The notes under the pieces: model-generated
Told to the model about the DNA's origin: nothing
The model's input: only the letters and a program-made list of their open reading frames with translations
The model's database searches: none
Origin: Pseudomonadota bacterium
GTDB lineage: Bacteria; Desulfobacterota; Desulfobulbia; Desulfobulbales; Desulfocapsaceae
Direction of reading: 5' to 3'
DNA length: 64,000 nucleotides
Assembly: GCA_023412495.1 (NCBI GenBank)
Contig: JAEYNP010000061.1
Coordinates: forward strand, 11,278-75,277
Shown here: positions 42,642-52,162 of the stretch, piece after piece
How positions within the stretch are numbered: the stretch's first letter is position 1
How the letters are laid out: each line of letters begins with the position of its first letter
Made by a program: the position numbers and the translations under genes

Positions 42642-42677
42642 CACTGAAAACATATAGTAATTGCTAGGTTTTCAGTG
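42642..42677. repeat. Second hairpin in the same gap
   Basis: CACTGAAAAC and GTTTTCAGTG, a perfect 10-bp inverted repeat with a 16-base loop. The gap 42525-42868 has no other recognisable content; its AT-rich right half probably holds the promoter of the next small gene. Confidence 0.6.
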
Positions 42678-42868
42678 AAATTCGGCCTTTTTTGCTTTTT
42701 TTCAACACCTGCGGTTATCGAGGTACCAAGACAAGGGATGAATATTCCGTGACAAAATTGTCAATATAGGTAATTCTACCCAATAACTTTAGGTATTGTC
42801 ACCCATTTACTCTTCATTTCATTTCCACTATAGTGCTCGTCATTAATCTTTTCTGGGGGGGAAAGAAT

Positions 42869-43093
42869 ATGTTGGATGATGAATTGGATTTTTTAAAGAA
42901 TTTTATTGAATACTCAATAAACCGCACCGAGACCTGCTTCAACAAACTCGAACCTGCACCGCAGGTTATCAGCGAAAGACATCTCACCGGCGGAAAAACC
43001 TGCTTCGTGATCACCAGGAACAAGAGCTGTTCCTGGGCGGAAGACCTTTACGACTGCCGCAGCATTGTGGAGCGTGACCGCGTCTATAACTGA
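42869..43093 (+). CDS. Small hypothetical protein
   Basis: 74 residues from the ATG at 42869, preceded by GGGGGGAAAG. Hydrophilic, with three Cys (ETCFNKL, TCFVIT, KSCSWAEDLYDC counts four); no membrane segment. I do not recognise it. It converges on the hybrid kinase gene. Confidence 0.5.
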   Translation: MLDDELDFLKNFIEYSINRTETCFNKLEPAPQVISERHLTGGKTCFVITRNKSCSWAEDLYDCRSIVERDRVYN

Positions 43094-43153
43094 GAAATCG
43101 ACAGCAAACTCGATGATTGGGCGCACGCGACGGAGACCTGCCGCGTTGCCGGG

Positions 43154-46123
43154 TTACATCTGCCGTTTTCCGTCCAGGGCGGTGCGGACCTGTGCACCGA
43201 GATGGTTTATGGTAATCGGCTTCTGCAGGCAATGGGCAATGCCTAAACCGACCATCTGGGTGTGGGTGACGTCGTTGATGTTGCCGGTGCAGATGATGAT
43301 GGGGAGTTGAATATCCTGCTCCCTCAGTCTTTCCGCCAGATCGAGCCCGGTCAGTTGAGGCATGGTCATATCGGTGACAATCAGGTCGATCTCTGATCGA
43401 TGCTGCAGTATGTACTGCAAGGCATCGACGCTGCTGGTAAAATCCGTAACGCGATAACCAAGTCCGCAGAGCATTTCCCTGCCGATTTCGGCAAGCATGG
43501 GCTCGTCGTCGAGATAGAGGACATGCTCCGTACCGACGGGGGTGGCATTCCGGGAACGAAAGGAAATGTCGTGTTCGCTGCGCAACTGCGGCAGGTAGAT
43601 ATCGAATCGGGTCCCCTCGCCAACCGTGGAGTCTACGGTGATGAGTCCTTGCATGGACTTGACGATACCATGGACCATCGACAGCCCCAGACCGGTGCCT
43701 TGCCCCTGCGGCTTGGTGGTGAAAAAGGGATCGAAGATCCGGTTGCGTACTGCTTCCGGAATGCCTTCCCCGGTGTCCGCAACCCGAAGCAGCACATAAT
43801 CGCCCGGAGCCAACTGGCTTTGGCTACCGGTAAGCTCATGATCCAGGGTGATATCACTCAGACTGATGGCAAGGGTCCCGCCTCTGGTCATGGCCTGGCA
43901 GGCGTTGGCGCAGAGATTCATGATGATCTGATGGAGCTGTCCTTTGTCGGCCAGCACCGCGGCCTGTGAGTCGAGGCGCTTCTCGATGGTGATGGTCGTG
44001 GGTATGGTGGCCCGAATCAGTCGGACAGCCTCATCCACCGCATGCTCCAGCAGGACCGGACGCAGTTCCACTTCCGATTGGCGGCTGAACGTCAGGATCT
44101 GCTTGATAAGATCCCGGGCCCGTTCGCCGGCGGAAATGATGTTGCCCAGGTAGGCATTCACCCGTTGCGGCGCGCAGTCGCCCATTTCCCGGCGAATGAT
44201 ATCGGCATATCCCATGATTCCAGCAAGAATATTGTTGAAATCGTGGGCGATGCCGCCCGCCAGCGTACCGATCGCCTCCATCTTCTGGCTCTGCCGTACC
44301 TCCTTTTCCAGCAACACCCGCCTGGTGTCGTCAAAGATATAGCCCCGGCAGTACCGCAGCTCGCCGACCTCGTCGAATTCCCCGATGGCATTGCCGATGC
44401 AGTGGATGGGATTGCCGTTCAAGTGGCGGAGTTGCCACTCGTGCCGCTCCAGCCGTTTCTGCCTGCGGAGTTGTTCCATCACCGTCTCGCGATCCGCGGC
44501 ACTGGCGTAGTGGTCGAGGAAATTTGCCTTCTTCGCCTCCTCGACCGTCTCATAGCCAAGCATACGGGCAAAGGCCGGATTGCAGTCGAGGATCCTGCCG
44601 TCGGCGGTGCTTATGTAATTGCTGGTCAGATCCTCTTCGAAAAACTGACGATATTTCGCTTCGCTCCGCCTCAGTTCGTTCTGAGTTTGCTTCAGTCCGC
44701 TGATATCGATAAAGCTGTCGATCAGATATTCCCGCCCCTGCCTTTCCACTTTTACCGCGCTCTTCAATACCGGCAGGTCCGTGCCGTCCGACCGCAGGAC
44801 AACCCGTTCGCTGAGATCGATCTCTTCCTGCCGATCGAGTACCGGGCAGGTGCCGCGCTCGTTCGGGCAGACGAACTGATGGCAGACTTTATCGAGTATT
44901 TCGGCGCGGCGCCAGCCGAGCATGGCCGCGCCCGCCCGGTTGATATCGACGATCCGGCGTTCTTCGGCCTCGACGACCAGAACGCCGCAGTTGATCGAGT
45001 CGAGCAGCTTCTGCAGATAAGCCTCGTTTTCCGCCTGGATCAACCGATGCTGCTCCACGGAATCGAGCAGGTGATTTATGCGGACCGCCAGAGTGCCGAT
45101 CTCATCTCCTCCCGGCACCGCGAGCCGGGCGCCCTGCTCGCCTCTCTCGGCAATCCTGTCCACCTCTTCCGTCACCCGGATCAATTTACGGAGCACGAAG
45201 CGATTGAGCAGACCCAGCAGGACGATGATGAAGATGTAGCCCAGGACCATGATGGCAATGGCATGCTGTTTCCAGACAAGTACGCCTTGCCGGAAGATTT
45301 CACGGTCCGTGGTGATTTCCACCCTGAGCACGGGCTTGCCCAGGACATCTTCGACGTAAGTATACCCGATAAGCGTCCGATCCCCCGTCGCCCTAACGAC
45401 GACGGGATGCTCGGATGCACCGGCCTGAGCTATGCCCTCATCGCCTACCGTATCGATCCCGTTCTCACCTGCCCACGGCGAAATCTGCACCGACAGCCGC
45501 GTTTCCTCGCTGACTCCGGCGATTACCGTCTCATCGAGAAAACGCCCTGCGATGAGCGTCCCCCGGATCGGTCCCTCGAACTTGCTGGTGACGATTGGGG
45601 CGGCGGAGATGAAGAAGGGCTTGCCTGAAGCGGTCATCAGAATACCGGACTGCTCGGCATGCACGTCGTTCTTGAGGTGCACCATCAGGGACGGCGCGGA
45701 GGCGACTGCTTGCAGAACCTCCGGATCCTCCTCGACCACCTGCGCAGCCTCAAGATCGAAGAACCTGCCGTAGGCCAGCTGTCCACGCTGATCGTAAAAC
45801 AGTATGAAGTTGAGATCTTGATTGATGAAGGTATTCTCGATGAGATTCCCCTCGATATAGCCGCTATAGCGATCCATTACGAACCGGTAGGTGTCGTCCC
45901 AGGGGGCCCAGTCGTTGGCAAATGTTTGGAGTTTGCTGTTGATCTTGTCCAACTCCTGCAGGACCTGCTGCACGAGGTGGATGGTGTCTTTTCTTTCGAA
46001 TTCTTCAAACTGACTGGAGACCAATCGATAGGAGGTGACGATCAGCGTGGTGACGAGGGTTGCGATGACCACAAATACGACCCCGGCAGTCTTGGTCAGA
46101 ATCTTCAAGTCATGGAATTTCAT
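43154..46123 (-). CDS. Hybrid sensor histidine kinase
   Basis: 989 residues. It has an N-terminal helix (~11-30), a CHASE4-type periplasmic domain with FANDWAPWDDTYRFV (~65-80), a second helix (~288-310), HAMP (~313-360) and two PAS domains (~375-495 and ~500-620). The first PAS carries CHQFVCPNERGTC, which could bind a metal or cluster. Then come HisKA with GIAHDFNNILAGIMGYAD, an ATPase domain with NLCANACQAM and GTGLGLSMVHGIV, and a receiver domain (~870-985) with Asp in LIVTDMTMPQ. A TTG at 46135 could add four residues. No partner regulator is adjacent. It is the last core-like gene before the accessory island. Confidence 0.92.
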   Translation of the reverse strand: MKFHDLKILTKTAGVVFVVIATLVTTLIVTSYRLVSSQFEEFERKDTIHLVQQVLQELDKINSKLQTFANDWAPWDDTYRFVMDRYSGYIEGNLIENTFINQDLNFILFYDQRGQLAYGRFFDLEAAQVVEEDPEVLQAVASAPSLMVHLKNDVHAEQSGILMTASGKPFFISAAPIVTSKFEGPIRGTLIAGRFLDETVIAGVSEETRLSVQISPWAGENGIDTVGDEGIAQAGASEHPVVVRATGDRTLIGYTYVEDVLGKPVLRVEITTDREIFRQGVLVWKQHAIAIMVLGYIFIIVLLGLLNRFVLRKLIRVTEEVDRIAERGEQGARLAVPGGDEIGTLAVRINHLLDSVEQHRLIQAENEAYLQKLLDSINCGVLVVEAEERRIVDINRAGAAMLGWRRAEILDKVCHQFVCPNERGTCPVLDRQEEIDLSERVVLRSDGTDLPVLKSAVKVERQGREYLIDSFIDISGLKQTQNELRRSEAKYRQFFEEDLTSNYISTADGRILDCNPAFARMLGYETVEEAKKANFLDHYASAADRETVMEQLRRQKRLERHEWQLRHLNGNPIHCIGNAIGEFDEVGELRYCRGYIFDDTRRVLLEKEVRQSQKMEAIGTLAGGIAHDFNNILAGIMGYADIIRREMGDCAPQRVNAYLGNIISAGERARDLIKQILTFSRQSEVELRPVLLEHAVDEAVRLIRATIPTTITIEKRLDSQAAVLADKGQLHQIIMNLCANACQAMTRGGTLAISLSDITLDHELTGSQSQLAPGDYVLLRVADTGEGIPEAVRNRIFDPFFTTKPQGQGTGLGLSMVHGIVKSMQGLITVDSTVGEGTRFDIYLPQLRSEHDISFRSRNATPVGTEHVLYLDDEPMLAEIGREMLCGLGYRVTDFTSSVDALQYILQHRSEIDLIVTDMTMPQLTGLDLAERLREQDIQLPIIICTGNINDVTHTQMVGLGIAHCLQKPITINHLGAQVRTALDGKRQM

Positions 46124-46196
46124 AGAAAAGGCCAAAATACGGCTGATCAGAAGCTATTGCCGGCAAGCATTGGGCGGGGAGAAACGCTTTCAACTT

Positions 46197-46442
46197 TACA
46201 GTATCACGTATCAGATCAACACCAATGACACCGGAAAAGACCTGGATATTAAGGACTCCGGAAAAAAAGGATTGTTACTACGGGTTACCCCTACCGGCAA
46301 GAAAATTTTTCGACTCAAGGCCTGGAATCGTACTCTGAAGAAAACCGAGCAGATTGTCCTTGGCCCCTTCCCCGGCATCGGCGTTCAAGACGCTCTCGAT
46401 ATGGTCGATAGAATGCTTCGCGACATGAAACGTGGGGGGTGA
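46197..46442 (+). pseudogene. N-terminal fragment of a DUF4102-type phage integrase
   Basis: About 80 residues match the arm-type DNA-binding domain of P4-like tyrosine integrases: KDLDIKDSGKKGLLLRVTP, then GKKIFRLKAWNR and LGPFPGIGVQDALDMV. The frame then stops and no catalytic domain (R..HxxR..Y) follows. No clear start codon is present. It marks the left part of the accessory island. Confidence 0.7.
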
Positions 46443-46641
46443 TCTGGCTGAGGCAGGCGGCAAGGGCTGAGATAATTACTAAAAAGCCTATCATTATTCG
46501 CGTAAAATACTTCCTTATGTATTTGTATTGTCGCTAGTCTTTCTATATACTAGGTGCAGATACAGAAGTTCTGCATTGTTAGGCCATGCACACTCACTCA
46601 ACTCAGAATCATGCCACATAATCTGAAGGGAGGAACAGGTG

Positions 46642-47634
46642 ATGGCGGCAAAAATCGATGGACCAGGCTTCGGGAAGGTCGTTTGGCGTGCTTACGAACA
46701 AACGGATTCAGTGGCTGGAAAAGTAATCCCGCTGCTGCTGGTCTGGGTTTTGCTGCTTGTGTCGGATGGGCTTGCGCTGGAGCAACCCACCGGCCACCTC
46801 ACGGATCGAGAGCGGGCCGTCAGTCGAAACATTGGGCCACAACGACAGGGCACTCACGGGGATCAGCCCGATCAAAGACAGCGGCCCATCGGTCGAAACA
46901 TTGGACCACAGCGACAGGGCACTTACGGGGATCAGCCCGGCCAAAGGCGCGCTCCTGTGCAATATCAGCCGCCGCCCGAGAGCGCCACCATACCCCTACA
47001 GGCCCAACTCGCGGCGGCTCCGATCCGTGCGCATCCGGGGGAATCGGTGGAACTCGCGGTAAAAGTCACCCCGTCTCAACAAGGTGCGATCCAGTATAGC
47101 TTCGAGTTCGGCGACGGAACGTCTTCGGCATGGACGCAGGCCCCCAGGGTGCGGCATGTCTATGCGCGGGCCGGTACCTACCATGTCTCTGCCCTGGTGC
47201 GCTCCGATCATCCCCAGCCCCGCGCCTTGGTCTTCAACCAGGGCCCAACCCGGACCAATGAGGTGAGGATAGAAATCGTCTCCCCAGTTCCGCCCCAACT
47301 AGTCCTCTCCGTCCAACCGCCCACCACCCGGACAGAGTCGCCGGTGGAGCCCCCAATACCACCACCTCCCTACGGGGAAGTCCTTTTCACAACCGCCGCA
47401 GGCGGCATCGCCCTGTTGCTCACCTGGAAATTGACCCGGCGCTTGCGTCAACCGGGCCGATTCGTCAGACCCCGCACCCAGTTGCGCCCGCACGGAGGAT
47501 CGCAATACATCGACGGTGTGGCTTCCTCTGGCCCGGATCTGGTCGTGCGCCTACGGGTCAGAACCGCTCCAGGACAACAGGCCATCGTGGCAGCAGGCGA
47601 TATCATTTCAAAGGAAGGAATCCGACATGAGTGA
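46642..47634 (+). CDS. PKD-domain membrane-anchored protein
   Basis: 330 residues. It has a hydrophobic segment at ~28-46 (signal or anchor), then two 23-residue tandem repeats (RNIGPQRQGTxGDQPxQR) encoded by a 69-base DNA repeat at 46823-46960. A PKD-like domain lies at ~120-215 (YSFEFGDGTSSAWTQAPRVR then HVYARAGTYHVSALV), followed by a Pro-rich stretch and a second hydrophobic segment at ~246-264. The C-terminal ~65 residues would be on the other side of the membrane. The symmetric layout suggests an extracytoplasmic PKD domain between two anchors. GGGAGG precedes the ATG. It overlaps the next gene by 8 bases. Confidence 0.65.
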   Translation: MAAKIDGPGFGKVVWRAYEQTDSVAGKVIPLLLVWVLLLVSDGLALEQPTGHLTDRERAVSRNIGPQRQGTHGDQPDQRQRPIGRNIGPQRQGTYGDQPGQRRAPVQYQPPPESATIPLQAQLAAAPIRAHPGESVELAVKVTPSQQGAIQYSFEFGDGTSSAWTQAPRVRHVYARAGTYHVSALVRSDHPQPRALVFNQGPTRTNEVRIEIVSPVPPQLVLSVQPPTTRTESPVEPPIPPPPYGEVLFTTAAGGIALLLTWKLTRRLRQPGRFVRPRTQLRPHGGSQYIDGVASSGPDLVVRLRVRTAPGQQAIVAAGDIISKEGIRHE

Positions 47635-48223
47635 CTCCAAGCACATTGTACGCGAAATCTTTGCGTTCAGCTCTGACCAGTTGTCTCTGGACTGCGTGAT
47701 AGGAGACGACCCTGGCCCGGAAGCTTCAGCGCTCAAGTACGCGCTCTCTCGTGTGTTAAAAAGAATCGACTGGCCGGGCTTGGCCAGTGAGATTCGCGAC
47801 CTCATTTCTTCCATGCTGGATATTGACATTCAAGACGTTCTCGTGGGTGCCTGGGACCAATACCGGTCCTTTAAGACTCAGTTGGCCAAGCACAATGTCT
47901 CTCCAGGCGAGCGCATCCTCGTACCCTTGCTTGAGCACACGGTCCATTCCGGTTATAAGCCCAAAGTCGAAATCCTCATAAATGAACAGGTGATTCGGGT
48001 CATCGATTTCGATATTGACCTCGCCCTCACATTCAAAGGCGCGTGTTTGAAGGTGGAAGCCGGCCGCATCTCGGAGATCCGCACCGGAACTTGCCAGGGA
48101 AGCTGCACCGTCAAGTGCGAAGAAGACTTTATCATCTTTCAAAAGGATTTGGCATCCCTTCAGTTGCCAGGGTCCATCCGCCTCGGGGACGGGATACCAA
48201 TCGGCAGCTTTATACCGGGTTAA
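47627..48223 (+). CDS. Hypothetical cytoplasmic protein paired with the PKD protein
   Basis: 198 residues, no signal or membrane segment. The C-terminal half is beta-rich (KPKVEILINEQVIRVIDFDI and following) with GTCQGSCTVKCEED holding three Cys. GGAAGGA precedes the ATG at 47627, which lies inside the end of the PKD gene, so the two are translationally coupled. I do not recognise it. Confidence 0.65.
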   Translation: MSDSKHIVREIFAFSSDQLSLDCVIGDDPGPEASALKYALSRVLKRIDWPGLASEIRDLISSMLDIDIQDVLVGAWDQYRSFKTQLAKHNVSPGERILVPLLEHTVHSGYKPKVEILINEQVIRVIDFDIDLALTFKGACLKVEAGRISEIRTGTCQGSCTVKCEEDFIIFQKDLASLQLPGSIRLGDGIPIGSFIPG

Positions 48224-49142
48224 TGCGTTTTAGCCCAGTAGACGTGGGCAAAGGGAACGCCCATGAAATTATGCGCTCCACCCCTCCTGTCCTGATTACT
48301 AAAGGCTGGGTGGCTAAATTACATACCACTGAATGCCAACCAGCCATTGCACCAGACACCAAAAAGGTGTGCGCCGGTGGATGTGGTGTTGAGCTGAAGA
48401 TTTTTGTATATCTTTGATTGTTATGAACTTAAATCAAAATTTCATTTTTGGCATTGTGAGGTGATGCGTATGGACAGTGATAAAAATCCCATTTCTTTTT
48501 GGACGAAACTTGCTTATATCACTGCATTTTTGACTGCAGTTGGGGGGCTTGGGGGTCTTGTGAAAAAATGCACAATAACTACAAGCAGAAATGATAGAAC
48601 ACATATTGCTAATCCACGCCCAGTTATCCCCCCCCCGGTGAAAACCTTCGGCCAGGACCTCGCATGCGGCTAGCTTTTCCTGACAAAAATAGACAATTAA
48701 TCCCCCCACACTTCTCCCAATCCATCACGGAAGAAAGAGAACAAATCGAATGGAAGAAGGTAGCGGAGGCCTTCGTTTCCAACGGTTATGGACAATCTCA
48801 GTAGCGTCGACGTGGTGCACTGCGCACCTGGATACTTTCTGTCGAAGGTCCTATGGAACGAAAAAAGGCTTGAAAGAGAGACTTCTTTGTGAGATCTCAA
48901 AAATAGGAATTTATACCTATTGAAAAATTTTGCAGTTGTGGTTAGGTAAAGTCGAGGCAAAGAAGGAGATCATTAAGCGATATTGCTTCTCCTCTCACAC
49001 TTGTCAGACAGAAAAATCCCCTTTGGTGAGGCTTGTGCGGGATCTGGAAAATTAGATAACTTGAGCGCAATACAATCAGTCGCTTAAACACCAACTGCGG
49101 CTAATTAGGTTTTTGCTGGTCACGCATTACAAGCTTAACATC
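48224..49142. other. 919-base stretch with little coding evidence
   Basis: Only one weak candidate ORF (48464-48673) is seen. The rest is AT-rich, with a CCCCCCCC run at 48630-48637. No RNA gene or repeat is recognised. Confidence 0.5.
48464..48673 (+). CDS. Possible small membrane protein
   Basis: 69 residues from an ATG with GTGAGGTG just upstream. One hydrophobic segment (TKLAYITAFLTAVGGLGGLV) spans ~14-33. No homologue recognised; it may be chance. Confidence 0.3.
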   Translation: MRMDSDKNPISFWTKLAYITAFLTAVGGLGGLVKKCTITTSRNDRTHIANPRPVIPPPVKTFGQDLACG

Positions 49143-49520
49143 ATGAGTTTAGCTAAAATGGAAAACGTCCCCACTCTCCTTGACACCCGATCTCCTATTC
49201 TCTTTCGAAACACTATGAATAAAAAGCTTTTTAAGCGTGAAATGGAAACCATATTGGATGACATTAAGGTTCGCATCAATCGCATAGATGCAGAGATGAA
49301 TTCAATCGAAGAAACAATCCAAAATGAAATAAGATTATTGGCTGATAAGGAACTTAAACGGCTGTCAAATGATCAGTTTGATTCTTTCATGAATCGCCAT
49401 AAGAGTTATTTGCTCGACTTGAGATTAAAACCCCTAAAGAACGCAAAGGAAAAGCTTCAGGGGATTTACAATGAAATAAATAGCAACCTAAGTTTTGATG
49501 ACAAATCATATAGTTTATAG
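49143..49520 (+). CDS. Coiled-coil protein of unknown function (AT-rich trio, gene 1)
   Basis: 125 residues. Almost entirely helical and charged, with heptad-like spacing (DDIKVRINRIDAEMNSIEE, LKNAKEKLQGIYNEI). The DNA is much more AT-rich than the core genes, suggesting recent acquisition. No family recognised. An upstream start at 49113 is possible. Confidence 0.6.
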   Translation: MSLAKMENVPTLLDTRSPILFRNTMNKKLFKREMETILDDIKVRINRIDAEMNSIEETIQNEIRLLADKELKRLSNDQFDSFMNRHKSYLLDLRLKPLKNAKEKLQGIYNEINSNLSFDDKSYSL

Positions 49521-49582
49521 AAAATGATATTCAACTTTAATTCACTAAATCAAAGGCAATCGAGAAAATCTGTTTATTAAAA

Positions 49583-50131
49583 ATGCAAGATTTTATATCG
49601 AACCTTCAACTATCTTTCAACGAAGTTTCAAAACTCCCCATAGCTATAGCTGTCATTCATTTTATATTCTCACACATTACTGCAGGTCTTTCTTTCCAAG
49701 TATACATTAAGCTTGTTTCAAGTACCGATGACCTTACAGCCAGATTGGCTGCAATAAGAAAAGTTAAATCAGAATTTGGTCTCGATTACTACTCATTCAT
49801 TTTTTTATATTCATTTTTGACCGGAATTATTACGGCAGCCTTTATCTCCATTCAATTCGAACACACGCTAAATATACCCTATTCGATTCTTTATGGAGCT
49901 GGCGGACCTTTTCTGGTGAGACAAAAATTGATTAAATTTATCTCAGAGCCAACAGATAGATTACAGGCCAGTGTTGTTTCATCGTATAAAGGTGTAGTAG
50001 AATCGATTGAAGAAGAAAAAAATAAAGCAGTTGAGAAATCAGTTGAAGAAATTCAAAGCACACTTAGCGATATAATGAAAGATGTTTATGATGACGATGG
50101 CGAGATCAACAGATCTGAGGAAAGTCAATGA
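49583..50131 (+). CDS. Two-TM membrane protein of unknown function (AT-rich trio, gene 2)
   Basis: 182 residues. Hydrophobic segments at ~19-38 and ~70-93 with a possible third near 105-115, then a charged helical tail (~130-182: VVESIEEEKNKAVEKSVEEI). AT-rich. It overlaps gene 3 by 4 bases (ATGA), so the two should be made together. Unrecognised family. Confidence 0.65.
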   Translation: MQDFISNLQLSFNEVSKLPIAIAVIHFIFSHITAGLSFQVYIKLVSSTDDLTARLAAIRKVKSEFGLDYYSFIFLYSFLTGIITAAFISIQFEHTLNIPYSILYGAGGPFLVRQKLIKFISEPTDRLQASVVSSYKGVVESIEEEKNKAVEKSVEEIQSTLSDIMKDVYDDDGEINRSEESQ

Positions 50132-50805
50132 GCCGCAAAGAAAAAGATGTCAGCAATCATGATGTAGATTTCGAAGAATTTTCAATGGGTGAAATGCTTA
50201 TACATAGGTATAAAGATAAAGTAAACAAAGCAGTTGAAGGAATACGCTCCCCAACTTCTGAAGACACATGGCATTCCCTAAAAAGAAGATGTAGTTTCGA
50301 TCTACTGGATTGCGCCTTAGATTGTTGTTCTTCTGGTAAATGCCCACCAATCTCAATAGATGAACATGAGATGCTCGTAGATATTTCTCTTGCTGGCTAC
50401 ATAGATGAGAGAGTTTGGTATTATGGAGAACAGAAAGTTGGGATTGACCATAAGGATCGTATTAATATCGCCCATCGCAAGATAGAAAAAGTGATAAACT
50501 GTAAAAAAAAATCCTCATTAAATCCTGATATTTTTAAACACGACTACAACTTGCTAAAGTTTAATTACCATCTATATCAGAGAACTATTCACCGTAAAGC
50601 TTATTGGACTTATCTACATGATCGTAATAGTTGTAGAATTAGAAACTTCGATAATGCCAAATCGCATGTAGATTCAAAAATTGAATTATATGAACGAATA
50701 AATTCACCCTCTGCAGAGAGCCTCCGCATTCTCATCGAATTGATTTCGAATAATTTTCATATAAGTAATGGACTTGACTTATTTTTCATATGCCAATTTC
50801 GCTAA
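50128..50805 (+). CDS. Hypothetical protein (AT-rich trio, gene 3)
   Basis: 225 residues, soluble, helical, with a Cys group (CSFDLLDCALDCCSSGKC, ~51-68) that could bind a metal. AT-rich. No domain recognised. The ATGA overlap with gene 2 supports it being real. Possibly a defence or phage accessory module, but nothing in the sequence proves that. Confidence 0.65.
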   Translation: MSRKEKDVSNHDVDFEEFSMGEMLIHRYKDKVNKAVEGIRSPTSEDTWHSLKRRCSFDLLDCALDCCSSGKCPPISIDEHEMLVDISLAGYIDERVWYYGEQKVGIDHKDRINIAHRKIEKVINCKKKSSLNPDIFKHDYNLLKFNYHLYQRTIHRKAYWTYLHDRNSCRIRNFDNAKSHVDSKIELYERINSPSAESLRILIELISNNFHISNGLDLFFICQFR

Positions 50806-50917
50806 AATTGCGAAGACAAATGAAAATATTAAAATTGCGTAGCACCTGTATTTTTCACCTATTTGTCTGAACACACAGGTCCTCGACCTAAGCTCATTAA
50901 GCCACACTCCCACCAAA

Positions 50918-51264
50918 TTAAGCGAAGATCAAAAGGAGCTTATCAATCTTGTGTTCGTGTTGTCCGTAACCTGCTCCAGGGAAACTCGCCCATATATTTC
51001 GAAAACGTTCAATTGCTGCAGTTATATCCCCGGAACGAATAAGTGCCATGGCTCGCCTTTCTTTGATTTGCTGGATAGCTATGCGATTCTGAGCCTCTTT
51101 TGAAAAGTCATTGAGCTTCAGCAACTCGCAGTACGGCTTCCAGTAGCGAGAGAGCAATTGATAACGTCCGGCCGCAGTCGACTGCAGACCGCCGGGTGAG
51201 GTGGTTCCAGTTCTTCGACCACCGACCATCAGTTTTAAGTTGTGTTCGTAGCCCCGTTTCACAT
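50918..51264 (-). pseudogene. Lambda-R-type endolysin lacking its N-terminus
   Basis: The minus-strand frame matches the C-terminal two thirds of phage lambda endolysin (lytic transglycosylase): STAAGRYQLLSRYWKPYC, DFSKEAQNRIAIQQIKERRA and IWASFPGAGYGQHEHKIDKL. The N-terminal part with the catalytic Glu (lambda LAWSEGT) is missing. The gene is cut at a perfect palindrome (51265-51296), beyond which IS3 sequence begins. It is a relic of prophage lysis genes. Confidence 0.8.
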
Positions 51265-51296
51265 CCACCCCTCCCCCCACGTGGGGGGAGGGGTGG
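51265..51296. repeat. Perfect 32-bp palindrome
   Basis: CCACCCCTCCCCCCAC followed at once by its exact reverse complement, no spacer. It sits at the junction of the broken endolysin gene and the IS3 element. Confidence 0.9.
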
Positions 51297-51302
51297 CGCT
51301 AT

Positions 51303-52162
51303 TTACGCCGCCCGCTCCATCCGTTTGGCAAACACTTCGTCGGGTGTCGCTCCAGACAATGAACGATGCGGCCTAACCGCATTGTATCTCAGTATAAATT
51401 GATCAACTCCCTTCTCAAGTTCCAACGGGCTCGCGTAGGATTTCAGATAGATATCTTCATATTTGATCGTCCGCCAGAAGCGTTCGATAATGACATTATC
51501 CAACCATCACCTCGGCCATCCATGCTTATCCGTATACCGGCTGATTGCACGCATTCTCTCCACTGCTCGGAAGTAAAGTGGCAGCCCTGATCGGTGTTGA
51601 TTATTTCCGGCTGGCCATAACGCATAATCGCCCTTCGCAGGCACTTTAGGCAAAAGCCAACATCCAGGGTGTTGGAGAGTTCCCAAGCGATGACCTTGCG
51701 GGAGCACCAGTCGATTATGGCGAAGAGATACATGAAGCCTCGCCGCATTGGAATGTACGTGATGTCCGCCGCCCACACCTGATTTGGTCTGGTTATTTCC
51801 ATGCCCTTCAGCAGGTAAGGAAAAATTCCCGATGGTCCGCCAGGGATAGTCGTTCGCTTGTGCGGGTAAATGGCTTCTATTCCAACCATGCGCATCAATC
51901 GACGAATCCGGTTACGGGCCGCCGGTTTTCCTATCTTTTGTTTCACATAATCCGCCATGCGCCGGGTTCCCGCCGAAGGATCTTCCATATGCAGGCGGTC
52001 GATCGTCGCCATGATCTTCAGGTTCTCCTCAGTCTCACCGGCAAGTTCGTAATACACCACAGAGCGAGGAATCTTCAGTAGCCTACATTGGCACCGGATG
52101 CTCAGTCGGGATCCTTTTTCTATGAATTGTGCCCTTTCACGGGTATTCCCAACTGCTTGCAC
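51303..52162 (-). pseudogene. IS3 transposase OrfB, frameshifted
   Basis: An rve/DDE integrase. The N-terminal HTH_21 part (IDRLHMEDPSAGTRRMADYV) is followed by catalytic Asp in VWAADITYIPM and Asp in IINTDQGCHFTS in one frame. The last segment with catalytic Glu (MDNVIIERFWRTIKYED) is in another frame, starting ~51500. The shift near 51495-51505 breaks the protein just before the Glu. Confidence 0.85.

Noticed and set aside
48630..48680. Group II intron-like sequence
   Set aside because: Only a short vague resemblance near GTGAAAACCTTCGG; no domain V/VI or reverse transcriptase seen.
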